This document shows positions 1-12,854 of a stretch of DNA of 64,000 nucleotides, in pieces. The position numbers and the translations under genes were made by a program. Below the pieces are notes generated by a model. That model saw only the letters and a list, made by a program, of their open reading frames with translations. It had not been told where the DNA came from and searched no databases. The stretch comes from Isoetes taiwanensis (Eukaryota > Streptophyta > Lycopodiopsida > Isoetales > Isoetaceae): contig JAJEKV010000067.1 in NCBI GenBank assembly GCA_021234155.1, forward strand, positions 3,217,279 to 3,281,278, written 5' to 3'. Each line of letters opens with the position of its first letter. The stretch's first letter is position 1.

Positions 1-920
1 ACCCCTATTTATAATATGCAAACTCATTCCTTAACCCCTATTTATAATAGTCGCATGCCAGATCCCTCATTACCAAAGTACAATCTACCATTACCATAAA
101 CATGAGTGAGATATATACATCTTAACTTGTAAATAAGCAACCCTTATTTTCCTATCATTCACAAGCTTTGTTACAATGAAACAGTAAAACAGTTAATGTC
201 AAAGACTATCCATGCTAACATAACCAGCTGTTCTGTCCATAATTACAGCACCTTAGCTAATGTAAATTGTATCCTGACCATTTTAGCATATGAATCATGT
301 GCTACAGTATTTCGTGCATGGGCTTGCAAGCATAAAAGCACAATAAATTTGAGCAAAAACCTGATTCTTTTTGCTCTATAAAATGGAAAGCTCTCGATCT
401 TTTGATCTTCCTTTAGGTCTGATTTGGAATGGAGGAGGCTCTGCATAACTCCCAATTAAAGAACACAAAGCAGTTTTTAACACAAATGTATTTGGCACAT
501 TCTGCTCTTCCATTTATGAAAGAAATGTTTACCTCATCATTCTTTGTCTATTTTCAATTCTGTTGCTACTCCAAAATGCCTTTTGCAGCAAGACATCATA
601 TGACGCACTACACTTTCAAAATTTGAAGCAGACATGGAGAGCTTGAAGGCCAATATATTCTGCTAACATCTTTTCTCCACTATAAAAAATGCACTCTTAT
701 TTCGAAATTGCTTACTTCATGTTGTGCACTGGCTGAATGATTGCAGCAGAAGGGCCCTTAAAATCCGTGCATTCTTGAACATCAGTAGACTTAGAAAAAA
801 CAATGGCGATGTAAATCGGTCTTGTTGCAGAACAGAGCAAGAAAAGGGGACAAACCTTTAAAAATGAAGCGGATTTTGAATTTCAACGCTGTAATCTGCC
901 TCCTTTTTCTCTCTTTTTTT

Positions 921-1860
921 CCAGCCGCCTAAAGCTATATGCTGCTCAATGGCATATTTTCGCTCTGCTTGGCTATGGCAGGGTGCTGAGGAAACCCAAA
1001 GCGAGGGAGAGACATGGATGGAATAACCCTTTTCTTGTGTGAAGCCCCTAAAGAAACCTGGCCAGAAGCTGAACAGAGGAGAATGGCATCCGGCCCCAGG
1101 AGACAAAAACAAAAGATTTTGCATCTTTGGGCAGGCCAGCAGAGGGAATCTCGCCATGCACAGAAGATCTCACACATGTGTTAAAACCTGTAAGAGCATC
1201 GCCATACTTTTTTCCGTAAAATCATTCGATACAGGGTTGGATAAAGTACTTGCATGCAGAGGAAACTCACCTCCACAACATTTCCCACCCCTGCAAACAG
1301 GAACCCTGTAGCGGTATCTGGAGTAAGATGAGTTTCAGCTTATGATTGAAGAATCAAATATACGTCTATAAGAAGAAATGGCATACCTCGTCAGCAATGA
1401 TGGCAATTAGAGATGAGCCACGACCAGAACCTGTGTAGATGCCATGAATACACTATGTTTCTTGTTTCAAAAGAAAGATTAGACTGATCAAGAAAATAAT
1501 CTGGCGAAAAACGAGGCCAAGAAAAATACCTGAAATTCAGGCAGCAGTTTCAACCCTAACTTTGGAGTGAAAATCCTCCGGAGCACCTGGTAATGGGGAA
1601 TCCTGGGGGGCCTAGTGGCAGATTGAAACTCCGGCTTAATTTCGCCTCTACAGATTCACAGTTTACAAAAACCAACGTAAAGACTTCTGTTAAACCTCCT
1701 TTTTGCTCTATTTAGATTGAACAAAGAGCTTTTCTATAAGAGTAGATCCAGCCGCCTAAAGCTATATGCTGCTCAATGGCATATTTTCGCTCTGCTTGGC
1801 TATGACAGGGTGCTGAGGAAACCCGAAGAAGCCAGGGAGAGACATAGATGGACTAACCCT
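921..1860 (+). repeat. Direct repeat pair about 110 bp long
   Basis: The segment 921-1030 recurs at 1748-1860 in the same orientation with a few substitutions and a small insertion. The copies are about 827 bp apart. They could be remnants of a duplicated promoter or of a dispersed repeat; no terminal structure is visible. Confidence 0.8.
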
Positions 1861-3117
1861 CGCTAACCCTAGCAAAAAACCAAGTTATCACCAGAACATG
1901 ACGTAGCATCATCGCCATAAAACTGGGTTTAGATCAAATCTGGAAGCGTCAAATTAGGGCTGGGTCCAACACTTACGATAACATTATAATACTAATGCGG
2001 TGCCGGCGTTGCTGCGGCGTAAGATGGGAGCTATAAATGTTTTTGGTACTTGATGAGAAAAGCGTCTTGATAATAATGGTATCCATCATTTGGTAGAGCT
2101 GCTTGGAAGCGCGTAGGTACGAACTATCATCATGCACACACCTAAAACTCTGAATCTTTTGGCGGCATGAGATTCTTGGCCAGGTCGGATGCGACACTCA
2201 AATGTTGTGGATTGGATCGCATGGTGGAACACGCTGGTTTACGGACCTTTAACAATACTATAAAATTATTTATTGTTGTTGAGCATTGGCAAAACAAAAT
2301 GTGCAAAATAGATAGTTCCTTTTTTCAAATTCAGTCATTCCAAGAACATCCAGTATGGAAGATATGGCATGATGATGTAGGGTATTCAGTTGCATGTGTT
2401 CAAGACAGTAATAGAATAGAATAGAATAGAATAGAATAGTAAGAATGTTAGTCTAGAGGATAGCAATTGTATGTGTTCAAGACAATAAAAATGTTAGTCT
2501 CTAGATGCGATATACGCAGGTTGTGTGCCAATATTGACCCTTAAGTCTCTAGATGGGGCATACGTAGGTTGACTCTTAATTTATGTAGGGACATATGTCA
2601 ACGCCTTTAAGCACTAATGAAGGGCGGCAGTTATCAATGTTCAAGCCAGAGGAATTAATCACATATGAATAGAATAGAATAGAATAGTTTTTTTTTTTTT
2701 TGACCACTAAGTATGTCTTTTTATTTCAAGTCATTTTTCCATTATCCTTATGTTATTATCCTAATGTTATGTGACACTTTCTAGGGAATAACATGTTTCG
2801 TAATACATAAACCATTGAGACTTTCTAGGGAATAATAGGCAAGAAACATCTAGGGATTAATAGGCAAGCAATGTTAAACACCTATTAGTTGTTTGTGTTA
2901 ATTGGTAACAATAACACTAAAGAAGCAATTTATATCACCCCTTAGAAGTGTGAGGAAATTATAAAGGAAATTTGTAGTTTCATTCTATTTAGTATTTACT
3001 TCAGCAATTGTTCATTCTCTATAGATTTGGAATTCTTTCATTTAATTATTGCGCATTCTTTGAACATCTCCTGCACAATAGTCTAAAATTGTTGTGATAT
3101 CCCAACATCAATTAAGA

Positions 3118-3257
3118 ACGTTGGATCAAACATGGGGCTAGCATTTGAAACCTCATTTCCAAAACATGAGCATTCTACATAACAACAACGTTGGATCAAA
3201 CATGGGGCTAGCATTTGAAACCTCATTTCCAAAACATGAGCATTCTACATAACAACA
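3118..3257 (+). repeat. Exact 70-bp tandem duplication
   Basis: Two head-to-tail 70-bp units, 3118-3187 and 3188-3257, look identical base for base. This implies a recent duplication in otherwise unique sequence. Confidence 0.9.
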
Positions 3258-5278
3258 ATTCAGCGTTGTGATTTTGCAATATGAAAGCTATTTTAGCATA
3301 TGAATGTGGTCCAAATAGATAATAAAAAAGCTAGAATAATTTAATACTACAGGACCAAATAAAGATGGAAGGCATTTCAACTGTAACAGAGCTTCAAATC
3401 ATATGATGTATGTCTTGATATTGCACGAACACAGCATTTTCAAATCCATTTGTAAGCAATTTTGAATCTATTTCCATTTGGAAAATAGATAATATTTTCC
3501 TAATTTTTGCTCAGTTCTACACCAAAATACAAAAAGCTCGTACTGCAGACCATTGGCCATCAATGATGCACATTTTACTTTAGAATGTATAGCTCCACCA
3601 TACGATTATGAAGCTAAATATTCCTTGAGGTTTGAACCTTTTAAATTTTCAACATAAAATGCAGCCTTCGTTTGCCAATATAAAGATACATAAAACAAAA
3701 GATGATGTTCACCATCTCTGATTGCATATAGGAAGACATGAAATAAAATCTTGTCCAAAACAACAACCAAGCATTACAAAACACTAACCTGCATATGTAC
3801 TTGTGCTTGCCAGCTTTCAAATTACGGGGCAGTTATAAATTTGCTAAAAGGATAGCATACTTGACGAATCAATCCCTAAGGTTAAGCCTGATAATTTGAA
3901 TGCCCTTGCAAACACCTGATAATTTGAATGCCCTTGCAAACTTATTACCTTTGCCAAAATGTGCATCAAAATATTTGAATTGAGAGGATGTTCTACCTGA
4001 GATCATGCTGATAATTGTCCTTCCACAGTGAAGGTAGTTACTGCTGAAAATCATATAAACATGCAATTTTAGTTAGAGCCCCACTTTAACTGCAGAGGAG
4101 CCATGAATAATCAAATAGCTGGAAGTTGAAACATGAGGAAATATTCGTAGAATCAGACCACCATAGCGTTTTCTATTTTCGCTGCCCTCTTTTACAGAGA
4201 AATGTAAAAGACTATAAACCATTGAGCTTTTAAGATTTGAATCCCATACACAAATTTACTGATAGTTTTTCAACGTTTAACATCTTCTACAGCAAATGGC
4301 TTCAACAGTTTTAGACAATAGAACTCATCACCAAGCTTAAGTTAAGGCATATCAAATTTAAGAAGTTGGCTTAGTTGCTCTACATTATCCATGCATTTCA
4401 TAGAGTAGCTCATTCATCCCAGTCGTAAGGGCATGTGCAAAACGTCCTATTCTGCTACAGAATTCTTAGAAACCAGGTTGTTCTGCTGAAAGAAAAAGGA
4501 AAGGTCAGTCTTTCAACAAAGCCTCTTTTCAACCTGAATTAGATCAGAGCAGCTCACAATAACCTTATCTTCTCCCATCCACTTATAAGATGGACATGTT
4601 ACACATCCAAAAATGCCACTATTATAAGACATAATTTCGTACCCATTCTTGCACACCATTCTAGCCTCAATAGGAAATCTCAAACCATCAAACCATCAGT
4701 ATCCCTAAAAACATACCTTATTTCTTTCATTTCCTTCATTGGCCTCATAAATTATTTCCTAGCCATCCAACCTTGTCTATGATCCATCCTTTGCTTGAAA
4801 TTTCTAGTATTCCAAGTGGTAATTCCATGTATCTATCTCTGTAGAAACATATTCTGATCGAACAGTGCCATTCTCGCCTTTTCCACATGACCATTGGTAT
4901 GGCTACAGTTCTTGATGCAAATTGTGTGCCTGACCAGTATATTTCTGTGTCAAGGTCTGGTGAAATGCCATATTCTTCGTACCCTGTGGTTGTGTATGCT
5001 CTGTTTTTCTGATATGCTGGTATATGGCACCAGCATAACACATCTCCTTCATCTGAAAATGCCGGCCTCCTGAATAGAAACGATTACATAAAAATTCTCA
5101 GTGTTCTGTTCTGATCTTCCAAAAAGACCGCTAACATATGCATGATGCTCTGTTCTTGGTTCAAATTCTAAGTGTTCTGTTTCTAAAACTGGATTTTTCA
5201 AGAGATTGCTAACGTATACTAACTGCTCTGTTTCTTGGAAATTCTTTAAGCAGCCTCCTCATTTTTCCTAAGTAACGG

Positions 5279-5575
5279 ATGCCGTGCATCCGACAAAGCC
5301 CCTGCCAGGCTGTCAAGAAACTGGAAAGCAGCAGCCAGGGTCGACAGGAATTTAAATCAGAAATTGAAACTCTAGGCAAATTGCACCATGTTAACCTAGT
5401 CCAGTTATTGGGTTTTTGTGCAGAAGGCACTAATAAGCTTCTCATATATGAGTTCATGTCTAATGGCTCCTTGGACAAATGGATATTCAATGGTGGTGGT
5501 TACCTTCTAGATTGGGCTCAGAGAATGAAGATTATTCTGGGAACTGCACAAGGCTTGGCATATCTGCATCAAGAA
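5279..5575 (+). pseudogene. Receptor-like Ser/Thr kinase fragment (S-receptor/SD2-5-like)
   Basis: The frame reads through kinase subdomains II to VIa: the subdomain II lysine in AVKKLESSSQGRQEF, the alpha-C glutamate in FKSEIETLGKLHHVNLVQLL, the hinge LIYEFMSNGSLDKWIF, and ILGTAQGLAYLHQEC. It stops just before the catalytic HRD loop, where unrelated sequence begins. The glycine-rich loop, catalytic Asp, DFG and the whole receptor portion are absent. The wording is closest to plant G-type lectin S-receptor-like kinases of the SD2-5 kind. It is about 100 residues of a ~270-residue domain, so it is a non-functional relic. No mobile-element ends flank it. Confidence 0.85.
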
Positions 5576-6605
5576 TGCAAGCTTCAAAGTGTGCAAAGGA
5601 ATTTTAAAACAGCCTTTGAAAGTCTTGGAAGAGCAACGGAATTTTAAAGTCATCTGCTCTGCGAAGTCTCAAAAGTCCAAATTTGAAATTGGGGTTAACT
5701 GAAGATCATCATTCTATTACTCAAGCTATCTTCTTCATGCAAAGGGAGCCGTTTGAAGAAGAGCTCCCACGGCCAATAAAGACTGCTGCACTCCTGCGAC
5801 GAAGCATCCGAAACCTTTCACAAAAACGGACAAATCGGTTTGCACGGCAGATTAACTATCACCCCTACTACTACTACTTTACATGGCGGTTGTAGAACAA
5901 TGAAAAGCATGGTTTGGCTCTTGAAAGCGGAACTGGATTAGGGCTCTAAGTTTCGAGGCGGTTCAACACCCACGATAGAAGCAAACCCCTGTTCCCCTTG
6001 CTAACCCGCCAAGAGCTACGCTGGGGTTACGCCATTCTCGGCTGATTGAAGAAGCCACGTCCGAAGCTAGGGGGTTTTGATTTGTTTAAACCGTCGGATC
6101 CATATTGAGCAGCTACAATTAAATTTGGAATAAAAAAATTCTTAGAATTGGATACACTGGCAAGCTTCAATTGCAACCCATTCACAATATCATCTGATGC
6201 ATTTCCAATGCAGATTGTTTTCTACTATCAATTGCCATAGTATGTTTTCCAGTTCCTATGAACTTTGTATTTCAGGCGGACATTCTCACGCAATTTGTAA
6301 CAAATAGAGCACATTACGCATGATGTGCAATTGATCCATAGATGCGGGCGGTTACACATAGCATATCAATACATGTCCAATTTGCTCCCGCAACTATATA
6401 AGCGAGGAAGAATAATGGTACATGCGTCGGGGTGTAAATGCACGAAGAAACTAACTGTACAAGCGGGGATGCCCACCTTGCCCAAACATACTGATGCCAT
6501 GACAACGAAATCCAAGCCCTAGCACCAAATCCAAGTTAGCATTCAGAAAATGAAAAACCAAACTAATTGAAGTAAGTAAGTAAATTTTCTACTAAGGAAA
6601 CAAAC
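5576..6605. other. Non-coding, no gene recognised
   Basis: After the kinase relic there are only short frames of no recognisable family. Nothing here supports a promoter, RNA gene or repeat. Confidence 0.5.
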
Positions 6606-6780
6606 CTGCAGGGCTTGTTGATCGTAGACTCCCAAGGAGCTCTGCATACCATTGTAGCCTCCGTCTTTGAATGCCCAGGTCCTTGCCACATTCAGCCCAA
6701 TGCCTGCTGTTTCATTCATGAATTTGGGCTGCAATATAAGACATCCAATATGCATTGAACCCATTCACATAGAATGGACC
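6606..6780 (-). pseudogene. Endo-beta-mannanase (GH5) exon relic
   Basis: On the minus strand two frames together give the N-terminal signature of plant mannan endo-1,4-beta-mannosidases: PFYVNGFNAYWM in one frame, then after a frameshift GLNVARTWAFKDGGYNGMQ and GVYDQQALQ in another. The latter corresponds to the family's GLTVCRTWAF..GGYNALQ..PGVYDE segment. A GT donor follows directly at 6605-6604, as expected of an exon end. The signal peptide and the catalytic glutamates, which lie in later exons, are not found. The family cleaves cell-wall mannans; this copy is a single broken exon. Confidence 0.75.
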
Positions 6781-7739
6781 TCCTATTGTAGAATGGACCT
6801 CCTATTGTAAAAGCCGTTTCCGTTGCCTTCGCAAAATTTTCGCCAATAGCTTCGCCATGCCTCACCATGATCCGCAGTAAAATGAAGCCTAAAATTCACC
6901 TATGAGAAGGACCCATTATCGGCAACAACCAGCTTTTGCAGAAGGAATGCAGCATCTCGCTTCCAAAACAATGACATGGCCATAACACGATCTAAACCTG
7001 GAGCCTTTTGGAACTCTGCGCTCAGAGATAGAGCTCGAAAAAATTGAACTCCACCGCAGCCGAAGAAGGAAGCGCCCTGTTTTTTCGACCGTCGGATCTG
7101 CAGCTCTAGATCTGAGCCGTTGGAGCTAGGGCTGGGTCCAACACTTACTGAATAACATTATAATATAAGATAAGATTGTATTATTGACTTGGGACCACAG
7201 CCTTGAAATTATAGGCTGACGCAAAAATGGGGTTTGACCCCATTGTCTTTTTGGCTCTACAGCCAGGGTTAGAGGATATGGTATATCATCTGGTATATTC
7301 TCTAGATCAAGGATCCAGATGGAACGAGTATAAGGATGGAACTAGTATAAGGATGGTATACCAACAAAAGAGACTCCAGCTGCGCAAGTGAATGGAGGTG
7401 GCGATGCTATAGCCATTGGTGCAAATTTTAGATTATTCTTGTTATATAGTGCAGTGATTACTGACTACTGGGACGGATGCAAATGAGGGTTCTAGATCTA
7501 CTCTTACATCTGGACTATTATTTCATTCTAGTTTATTGGTCTCTGCAATTGCACAAGGTTTAGCATCTAAAGGCAGAAAGGGAACTAAAGAACGGGCTCG
7601 TCTGGAAGTGCTAGGAAATCAAGCTCTACCTGGTACTTTTTTATGCACCGCAGATTCTCCATCACCATAACTATGCTCATTGTATATCCTCCATTTAGCA
7701 TTGCCAGGTTTATGAACAATACCTCAAGAAGATACACAG
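6781..7739. other. Non-coding, one repeat shared with 1.96 kb
   Basis: No gene is recognised. A block at 7128-7162 repeats the sequence at 1956-1991 (AGGGCTGGGTCCAACACTTA then an AT-rich run) in the same orientation. This suggests two members of one dispersed repeat whose other end I could not find. Confidence 0.5.
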
Positions 7740-7900
7740 TGAAACAATTACAACACAAGGTGCAGATCAAAGAAAATTTTGAGATGCCCGTTATGGAGGA
7801 CCTCAAGTCTATTAATAGAAACCTAGATATTTACACCAAGAACCATTTATAGCTCAACTGATCTTTTTCAGTTTTTAACAGCATGCAGAGCATTAAAGCA
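7740..7900 (-). repeat. 3' LTR of the gag-only retrotransposon
   Basis: This 161-bp LTR runs from TGAAACAATTAC to CATTAAAGCA on the plus strand, with TG...CA ends. It matches the split LTR at 17653-17719 plus 34627-34713 apart from substitutions and a small deletion. Confidence 0.8.
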
Positions 7901-8835
7901 GACTCCAAGGATTCATTGTTCTCCCAGTCACTTACAGATTCTTGGTCAACAAGAACGGCTATATTCCCTTCAATTTCACTATCTTCTTCTTCTTCTGAAG
8001 ATTTAGCAGAGGTATCTTCTATCATGCTTGCCAGAGCGGGCATTATTCCATCTTCTTTCACTAGATTTGGCCTTCCTGTATTTTTTGCTATCAACTCTCT
8101 CTTTGTCAGCCTTTTTGTCCCCAGCTTTCTTGAAGTGTCTACAATTCTTTGCAATATGGCCTTTCTTGCCACAAGACCAGCATTCAAAATAGTTTCTTGA
8201 AGCCTTGACTTTGGCCACATAGGCTGATTCTTCTCCTCTTTCTTGAGGAGAGGAGATGCTTGAAGCACGGCACCAATCATTGCCTCATTCTTCATTTTTC
8301 CATATTTACATCCCATGGCTTGTTTGATCGAAACATAGGATCCTGGAAGGCTTGTCAGTATTGCCATAGCCAAATCCTCATCACTAATAGAGTGATTTAG
8401 TGCTGCAAGCTGATCTGCTAGGCTTTCCATAGCACTAATATGATCAGTGGGATCATCCTCTTCCTTCATTTTAGCACTAAAATTTTTTTGCCACAGAAAC
8501 AATTTCAGTTGAATGTTTTCTTCAAGCACTCCCATCCTTCCTTTGCAGTGTTCTTTAATCTCACTAATAGGATCTGCCCATCCTTGAGCCCAAACATCAT
8601 GGACGTTTTTGCTCTATTATCCTCCTTCTATGCAGCTAGAGATGCCATTTCTTCTGCAACTTCTCCATCACTATCATTTCCTGCCTTCCCAATCTCCCGT
8701 CTTGGATCAGCTCCACTCACAACATCCCAGACATCATGTTCTTCTGGAATAGCCCGCATTTTCCAGAACCACACTGTGGCATTGGTTCGATCAAGCTTCT
8801 CCAGGTTCTTCGGATCCATCTTTAACTTGGCCATC
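7901..8835 (-). pseudogene. Copia-type gag with CCHC zinc knuckle, frameshifted
   Basis: Read from 8835, the product begins MAKLKMDPKNLEKLD, continues through a copia Gag core (HISAMESLADQLAALNHSISDEDLAMAILTSLPGSY) and reaches a zinc knuckle CWSCGKKGHIAKNC (8003-8218) in another frame. At least two frameshifts break it, near 8630 and 8215. Gag packages element RNA in the cytoplasm. No protease, integrase or reverse transcriptase follows before the 3' LTR, so the element would have depended on another copia for movement. Element 1 is inserted just upstream of the start codon. Confidence 0.8.
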
Positions 8836-8848
8836 TTGCCTTGCTTGC

Positions 8849-8852
8849 ACAA
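8849..8852. other. Target duplication ACAA, left of element 1
   Basis: ACAA directly precedes the left inverted repeat and recurs directly after the right one at 17612-17615. Confidence 0.75.
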
Positions 8853-8882
8853 AACAAAGTTTAAAATGAAACGCACTTATTT
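8853..8882 (+). repeat. Left terminal inverted repeat of element 1
   Basis: The 30-bp repeat starts AACAAAGTTTAAAATGAAAC and ends GCACTTATTT. A second AACGCACTT and a GAATCTTTGAAAGATTCC palindrome follow within 60 bp. From here to 9301 I see no gene, only AT-rich subterminal sequence. Confidence 0.85.
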
Positions 8883-9301
8883 GCTGGAAACGCACTTCAA
8901 AAGGAATCTTTGAAAGATTCCCTAAAATTCCCTTAAAAAAGTCCATTTTTAAGATTTTTTTGTGACAGGTGTGACAATTTAGTTAATTTAGGTACCTTTT
9001 TTGAGGGGTTGATTGAACATAACTTCCGTGCAAAAATTTCAAATAGCAATTTTTATCCTCCTATTTTAGAACAAAAAATAGTTACTTATGTAAAGTGTAG
9101 CAAAAGGGCAATAAAAAAAGCAAGGGTAGTAGAGTGACAAAGAAGTGATATATTCAAGGTTGTGAAAATTGTACAAAATTATGAACAAAATTGTCAAAAT
9201 ATAGGACATTTTGATGCACAAATCATCACCTGCACTTTCTGTTCTTTACATGTTCGAGTCATCGGACAAACTTACATTTTGCAGCAAGATCAGGATGCAT
9301 C

Positions 9302-12300
9302 TCATCCTCTGTCATTTATTCCCTGATCACTTGAGCCTTCATCCTCAGCTTCACTCTCAAAACTAGATGTACTCGAACGATCTTCTTCCTCACTGTCTAC
9401 AAGTGAGTCTTCATCATCATCTTTTTTTGCCATCTTTCTAGGTTGTTTGTCTAATCCACATGCCGACCTTATTAAAGTTTGAGTGACCATCGTAACTTAT
9501 TAGCGGCGGTCGAGAACAAAGTCATATGCAAGAACCTTTACTTCCAGCTAGATCTATGGCCGGCGGTGCTTGCTTTGGACTTAGCTCTCTTTCCCACTCT
9601 GTTTTTTACCATCTCCAAAGTATAACTCCCAATCAAAAGCATTGGCGTGATCGTTCTCATCTAGTGCACTTTTAATTGAGTGGGAATTCCATCTTCTCTT
9701 GTTACCTCCAGTACTCTAGCTAGCCAAAATGGCCTCCCAGATTCATCATTATCAGCTGGGACAGCTATGAGCATTCCTTTCTGAATCTCTGAGACTGAAC
9801 CAGATACTCGAGCAACTTGTTGTGCCGTGCGTCTGGGGCCAGTGTACATGACTCTGTCATCTTCATCTGAGCTAGCCAATATCTCTACATGTTCCTCTTG
9901 ATTCTCAACTTGCACAGGGAGAGTTTGCCTAGATGGCCAGTTGAATGTAACTGGTCTTCGACCTTGTAATGAAGCTTGCAACATGTCACGTTGCCGAGAA
10001 AAAAATTGAGGCCACCATAAAGCATCTGCCTCCCCAAAGTGGTTAGAGCAGGACTGAATACTTGTCTCAATATAATCCAATGATTTGTTTGAGTCAAATG
10101 CTCTTCCCTCCTTTTTACTTTTTGTGATTTCTTTCAAGCTTTTTAGAGGCATTTGCTCTGCAGAGAGCATGGAACTAGTATTGGAGATGGTGCGAGAATG
10201 AATTGAATACACAACGCTGGTCATACTTTGCAAGGATGTGGCATATTTCTTTCCTTGTAAGATGGCCTTGCCATCTACAAGTGAAATTTTGATCGATCTT
10301 TGAAATGTAATGTTTCTCAAGGGCTCAATAAAGCACGGTGACCTAGTTGATCTCTCCGAAAAATCCATTCTTTGAAATCATAAGTTTCTTCCAATAACTT
10401 CGATGTGCGGGCGAGGATTGTAGGAATCTTGGATAACCTCAATCATTGCTGGTAGGTGAGAGCTTTTTCGAGCAAGGCGTTTAGAGAACCCTCTTTGAAC
10501 ATCTGATCAATTTGATGCGTGTGTATGACCAACAAGCGAAACCAATCTTCACCTTCTTGAAGATTTGTTTCTCTACTAACGCATAACCTGATAAAGCAAA
10601 CAACGCTGATTCTTATTTTCCCTTGTCGTGTTGTCTAGGCGAAGATCTGAGAACCGGTGGTATATGTTCTAGATTGGAAAGAAGCTTATTCAATATTGTG
10701 ATAGTGAGATTTGGATCAGCATGAATGTTTGGATAATTCAAAAATGCCTTGCAAGATAGTTTTCCATTAAATACCATAGCACCAACAACATGCGGATGTA
10801 TGAAATCTTCTTCAGGCGACATCCTTAGGCACATTGACAAAATGTGGTAGGGTGGTCTTCTTACGGTCCATTCCATCAATAACAAGCGATATGTAGTTGA
10901 ATGGTTGTTCGATTTTTCTTCCTATGTTTTGTCAATTTTCTCCTTTCCAAAGATTGTTGTTCTCATTGCTTGTTCGGTTTCTCCTTCAATGCATCTGAAA
11001 TGAAAATATGTTTAGGAAAGAACCTACTTTTAGCTAGAACTAGGCAAGAACAAATCACGGAAGCTTACTTTTAGTGTGAAGTGTCCTTGCATTTTGTCTC
11101 TCGAGCTTTAATTGAGCATGTAGCACAAACGGACATCCGGTGCTTTCTAGGAATGGACCGCCTTGAGAAAACTCTTTTTCGAACCGCACGGTAAAGTAAG
11201 AGTAGCGACAAAGCGTTCTCCGACCTCAACACACATCTCCTTATAATTATAAGTAGACTTCTTGTTTTGGGGAAATTGTCACTCAAGTGGTACATGGGGC
11301 TGTTAGGGAGTTTCTCGCAAGACTCCTTAAAGAAACCTTCCATCCAAGAAACACATTGAAGGGCATGAATTACGGATATACCTCTGAATGGCGTTAGTCA
11401 TTAATGCACGGATTCTTGTCAAGCCTTTTCTTCAAAGGCGGTCAAGTCGTCTGTGCCTAAAGCATGAATCAATTTGAAGGCCGTTTGGCGGCGGCGTGGC
11501 CACCAGTTGTGTAAGTAAACTTCTCACCACAATCGGGCCCTAATATTGAAGGCTAAGTAGCCCCTTTGGTCTAGCGAGTCATTGAAGCTGTAACTATCAC
11601 GAATCAACCTCAATTCCTTTAGTCCAATCTTAAGCAAACAACGTTGAGAACAACAATGCTTTGTATGTGTTGCCCGCAAGTGAGCCTCGTCCATGAGTTT
11701 CTTTCTTCTAACGGTTGTACATGCTTTCTTGTGTAAGTTACGCAAGATTCTTACTTAGGGGCTTTGAATTGAACATGGAGTCTTGTGGCTTCGGTGGGTC
11801 CTCGTCCCCGAGACATCAACATGAGGTGTTTCTTAGGTCCGAGAGATCAACATGAGGTGTACTTGTAGATCTTTGAGAGGTTTGATGTGGGCAAGTCTTG
11901 GGGGGAGGTGCTTTCCCTCTCTCTGGGAAAAAGTAATCGAGGTTGGTGACGTAGTTGACCAGCTCCTGAAGTGTCGTAGAACACGGGGAGTTGCGTGTCA
12001 TGGCCCAGCTCCCACTTGTTGTAGTACCATTTAGCGAAATGGATGGAGTTAGGCGTAATTTGCCTCGGGGAGGGGAGCCTACGGTGGACTATAGGCGGCC
12101 TTTACTAAAAATTAACGGAGGAGGTAGTCCGAGCTCTCTAGCCTGTGGTGGAGTAAAAAGCATTGGTGGGGGCAAACGGCGTTCGGGGGCGGGGGGTGTG
12201 GTGGAGAATTGAACCGGTGGTGGAAGCCGAGGTGGTCGTGGTGGAGTAAGCTCACCGTGAGGCCGGGTGTTGGAATGTCGAGCTAGAATATTCATGACTA

Positions 12301-12316
12301 CTTCCCCGGTGTCCAT
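9302..12316 (-). pseudogene. Element 1 transposase, DUF7869-type, decayed
   Basis: Minus-strand pieces in several frames line up in family order. A proline-rich head starts at 12316 (MDTGEVVMNIL). Then come HCCSQRCLLKIGLKELRLIRD (around 11.65 kb), SIPRKHRMSVCATCSIKARE (11.15 kb), RLDNTTRENKNQ (10.65 kb), the fragments VEKQIFKKVKIGF and VGHTH then IDQMF (10.5 kb), GMLIAVPADNDESGRPFWLARV (9.75 kb) and an acidic tail ending at 9302. The LDN...ENKN and GHTH..IDQ motifs match element 2 (LDNCAGQNKN, GHTHEDVD) and probably form the catalytic core of an RNase-H-like transposase (inference). Many frameshifts and stops show it is dead. Introns may explain some gaps. The name DUF7869 is from memory. Confidence 0.75.
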
Positions 12317-12415
12317 TGAGGAGGTGTGAAACTCATTGCGGTGGGAGCCTCGCGAACAGGAGTTGAGGCTCTGCGGTTCTTTTCTCTCGAGCCATACCGA
12401 AAGTTAACGTCACAT

Positions 12416-12590
12416 CGTATAAATTTATACTGACGTAAGAATTAGACGCAAGTATAAATTTATCTGAGATGGTATAAATTTATACGAAAAGGGAACTCTT
12501 GGCGGCAGAGCGGTATAAATTTATACTGAGATGGTATAAATTTATACGAGGAGGCGTAACATAGAACGTAAAACGGTATAAATTTATCTG
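12416..12590. repeat. Palindrome array A, element 1 (6 copies)
   Basis: Six copies of GGTATAAATTTATACC or close variants start at 12416, 12451, 12471, 12512, 12533 and 12575. They lie just upstream of the transposase start, in the gap between the two divergent genes. Confidence 0.9.
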
Positions 12591-12854
12591 AAAACTCCAC
12601 GTTTTTGTATTGGAAACTTTATGGAGAAACGCTATATCTGGCGGCTTAGCGGGGTACTTAAGCCCGGCGCCCGGCCACTATTTTCCATATATCTCACGCG
12701 CCAGTCCGAAGTTTCAGCGGTCCATATATACCCCTTCTTATTTGCTCTCGAGGGCGTCTATCGCGGCTAGTCCATACGGTCATGGCCGTAAGTCTACTTT
12801 CCGTACTGTTTTAGTTTCTCTTTTGTTTTAATCTGTTAGAGTGGTAGCTCGAGC

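Larger units (their letters stand above)
1..5278. other. Non-coding stretch, no gene recognised
   Basis: AT-rich sequence with only short unconvincing reading frames. It holds a diverged direct repeat (921-1030 and 1748-1860), an exact 70-bp tandem duplication (3118-3257), AGAAT microsatellites near 2413 and 2664, and a minus-strand open stretch at 4745-5041 that I cannot assign to any family. Nothing here supports an intact gene. Confidence 0.6.

Noticed and set aside
4745-5041. 98-codon minus-strand frame upstream of the kinase relic
   Set aside because: It contains some tryptophan- and cysteine-rich stretches but I could not match it to a lectin or any other receptor domain, and it is on the opposite strand to the kinase.
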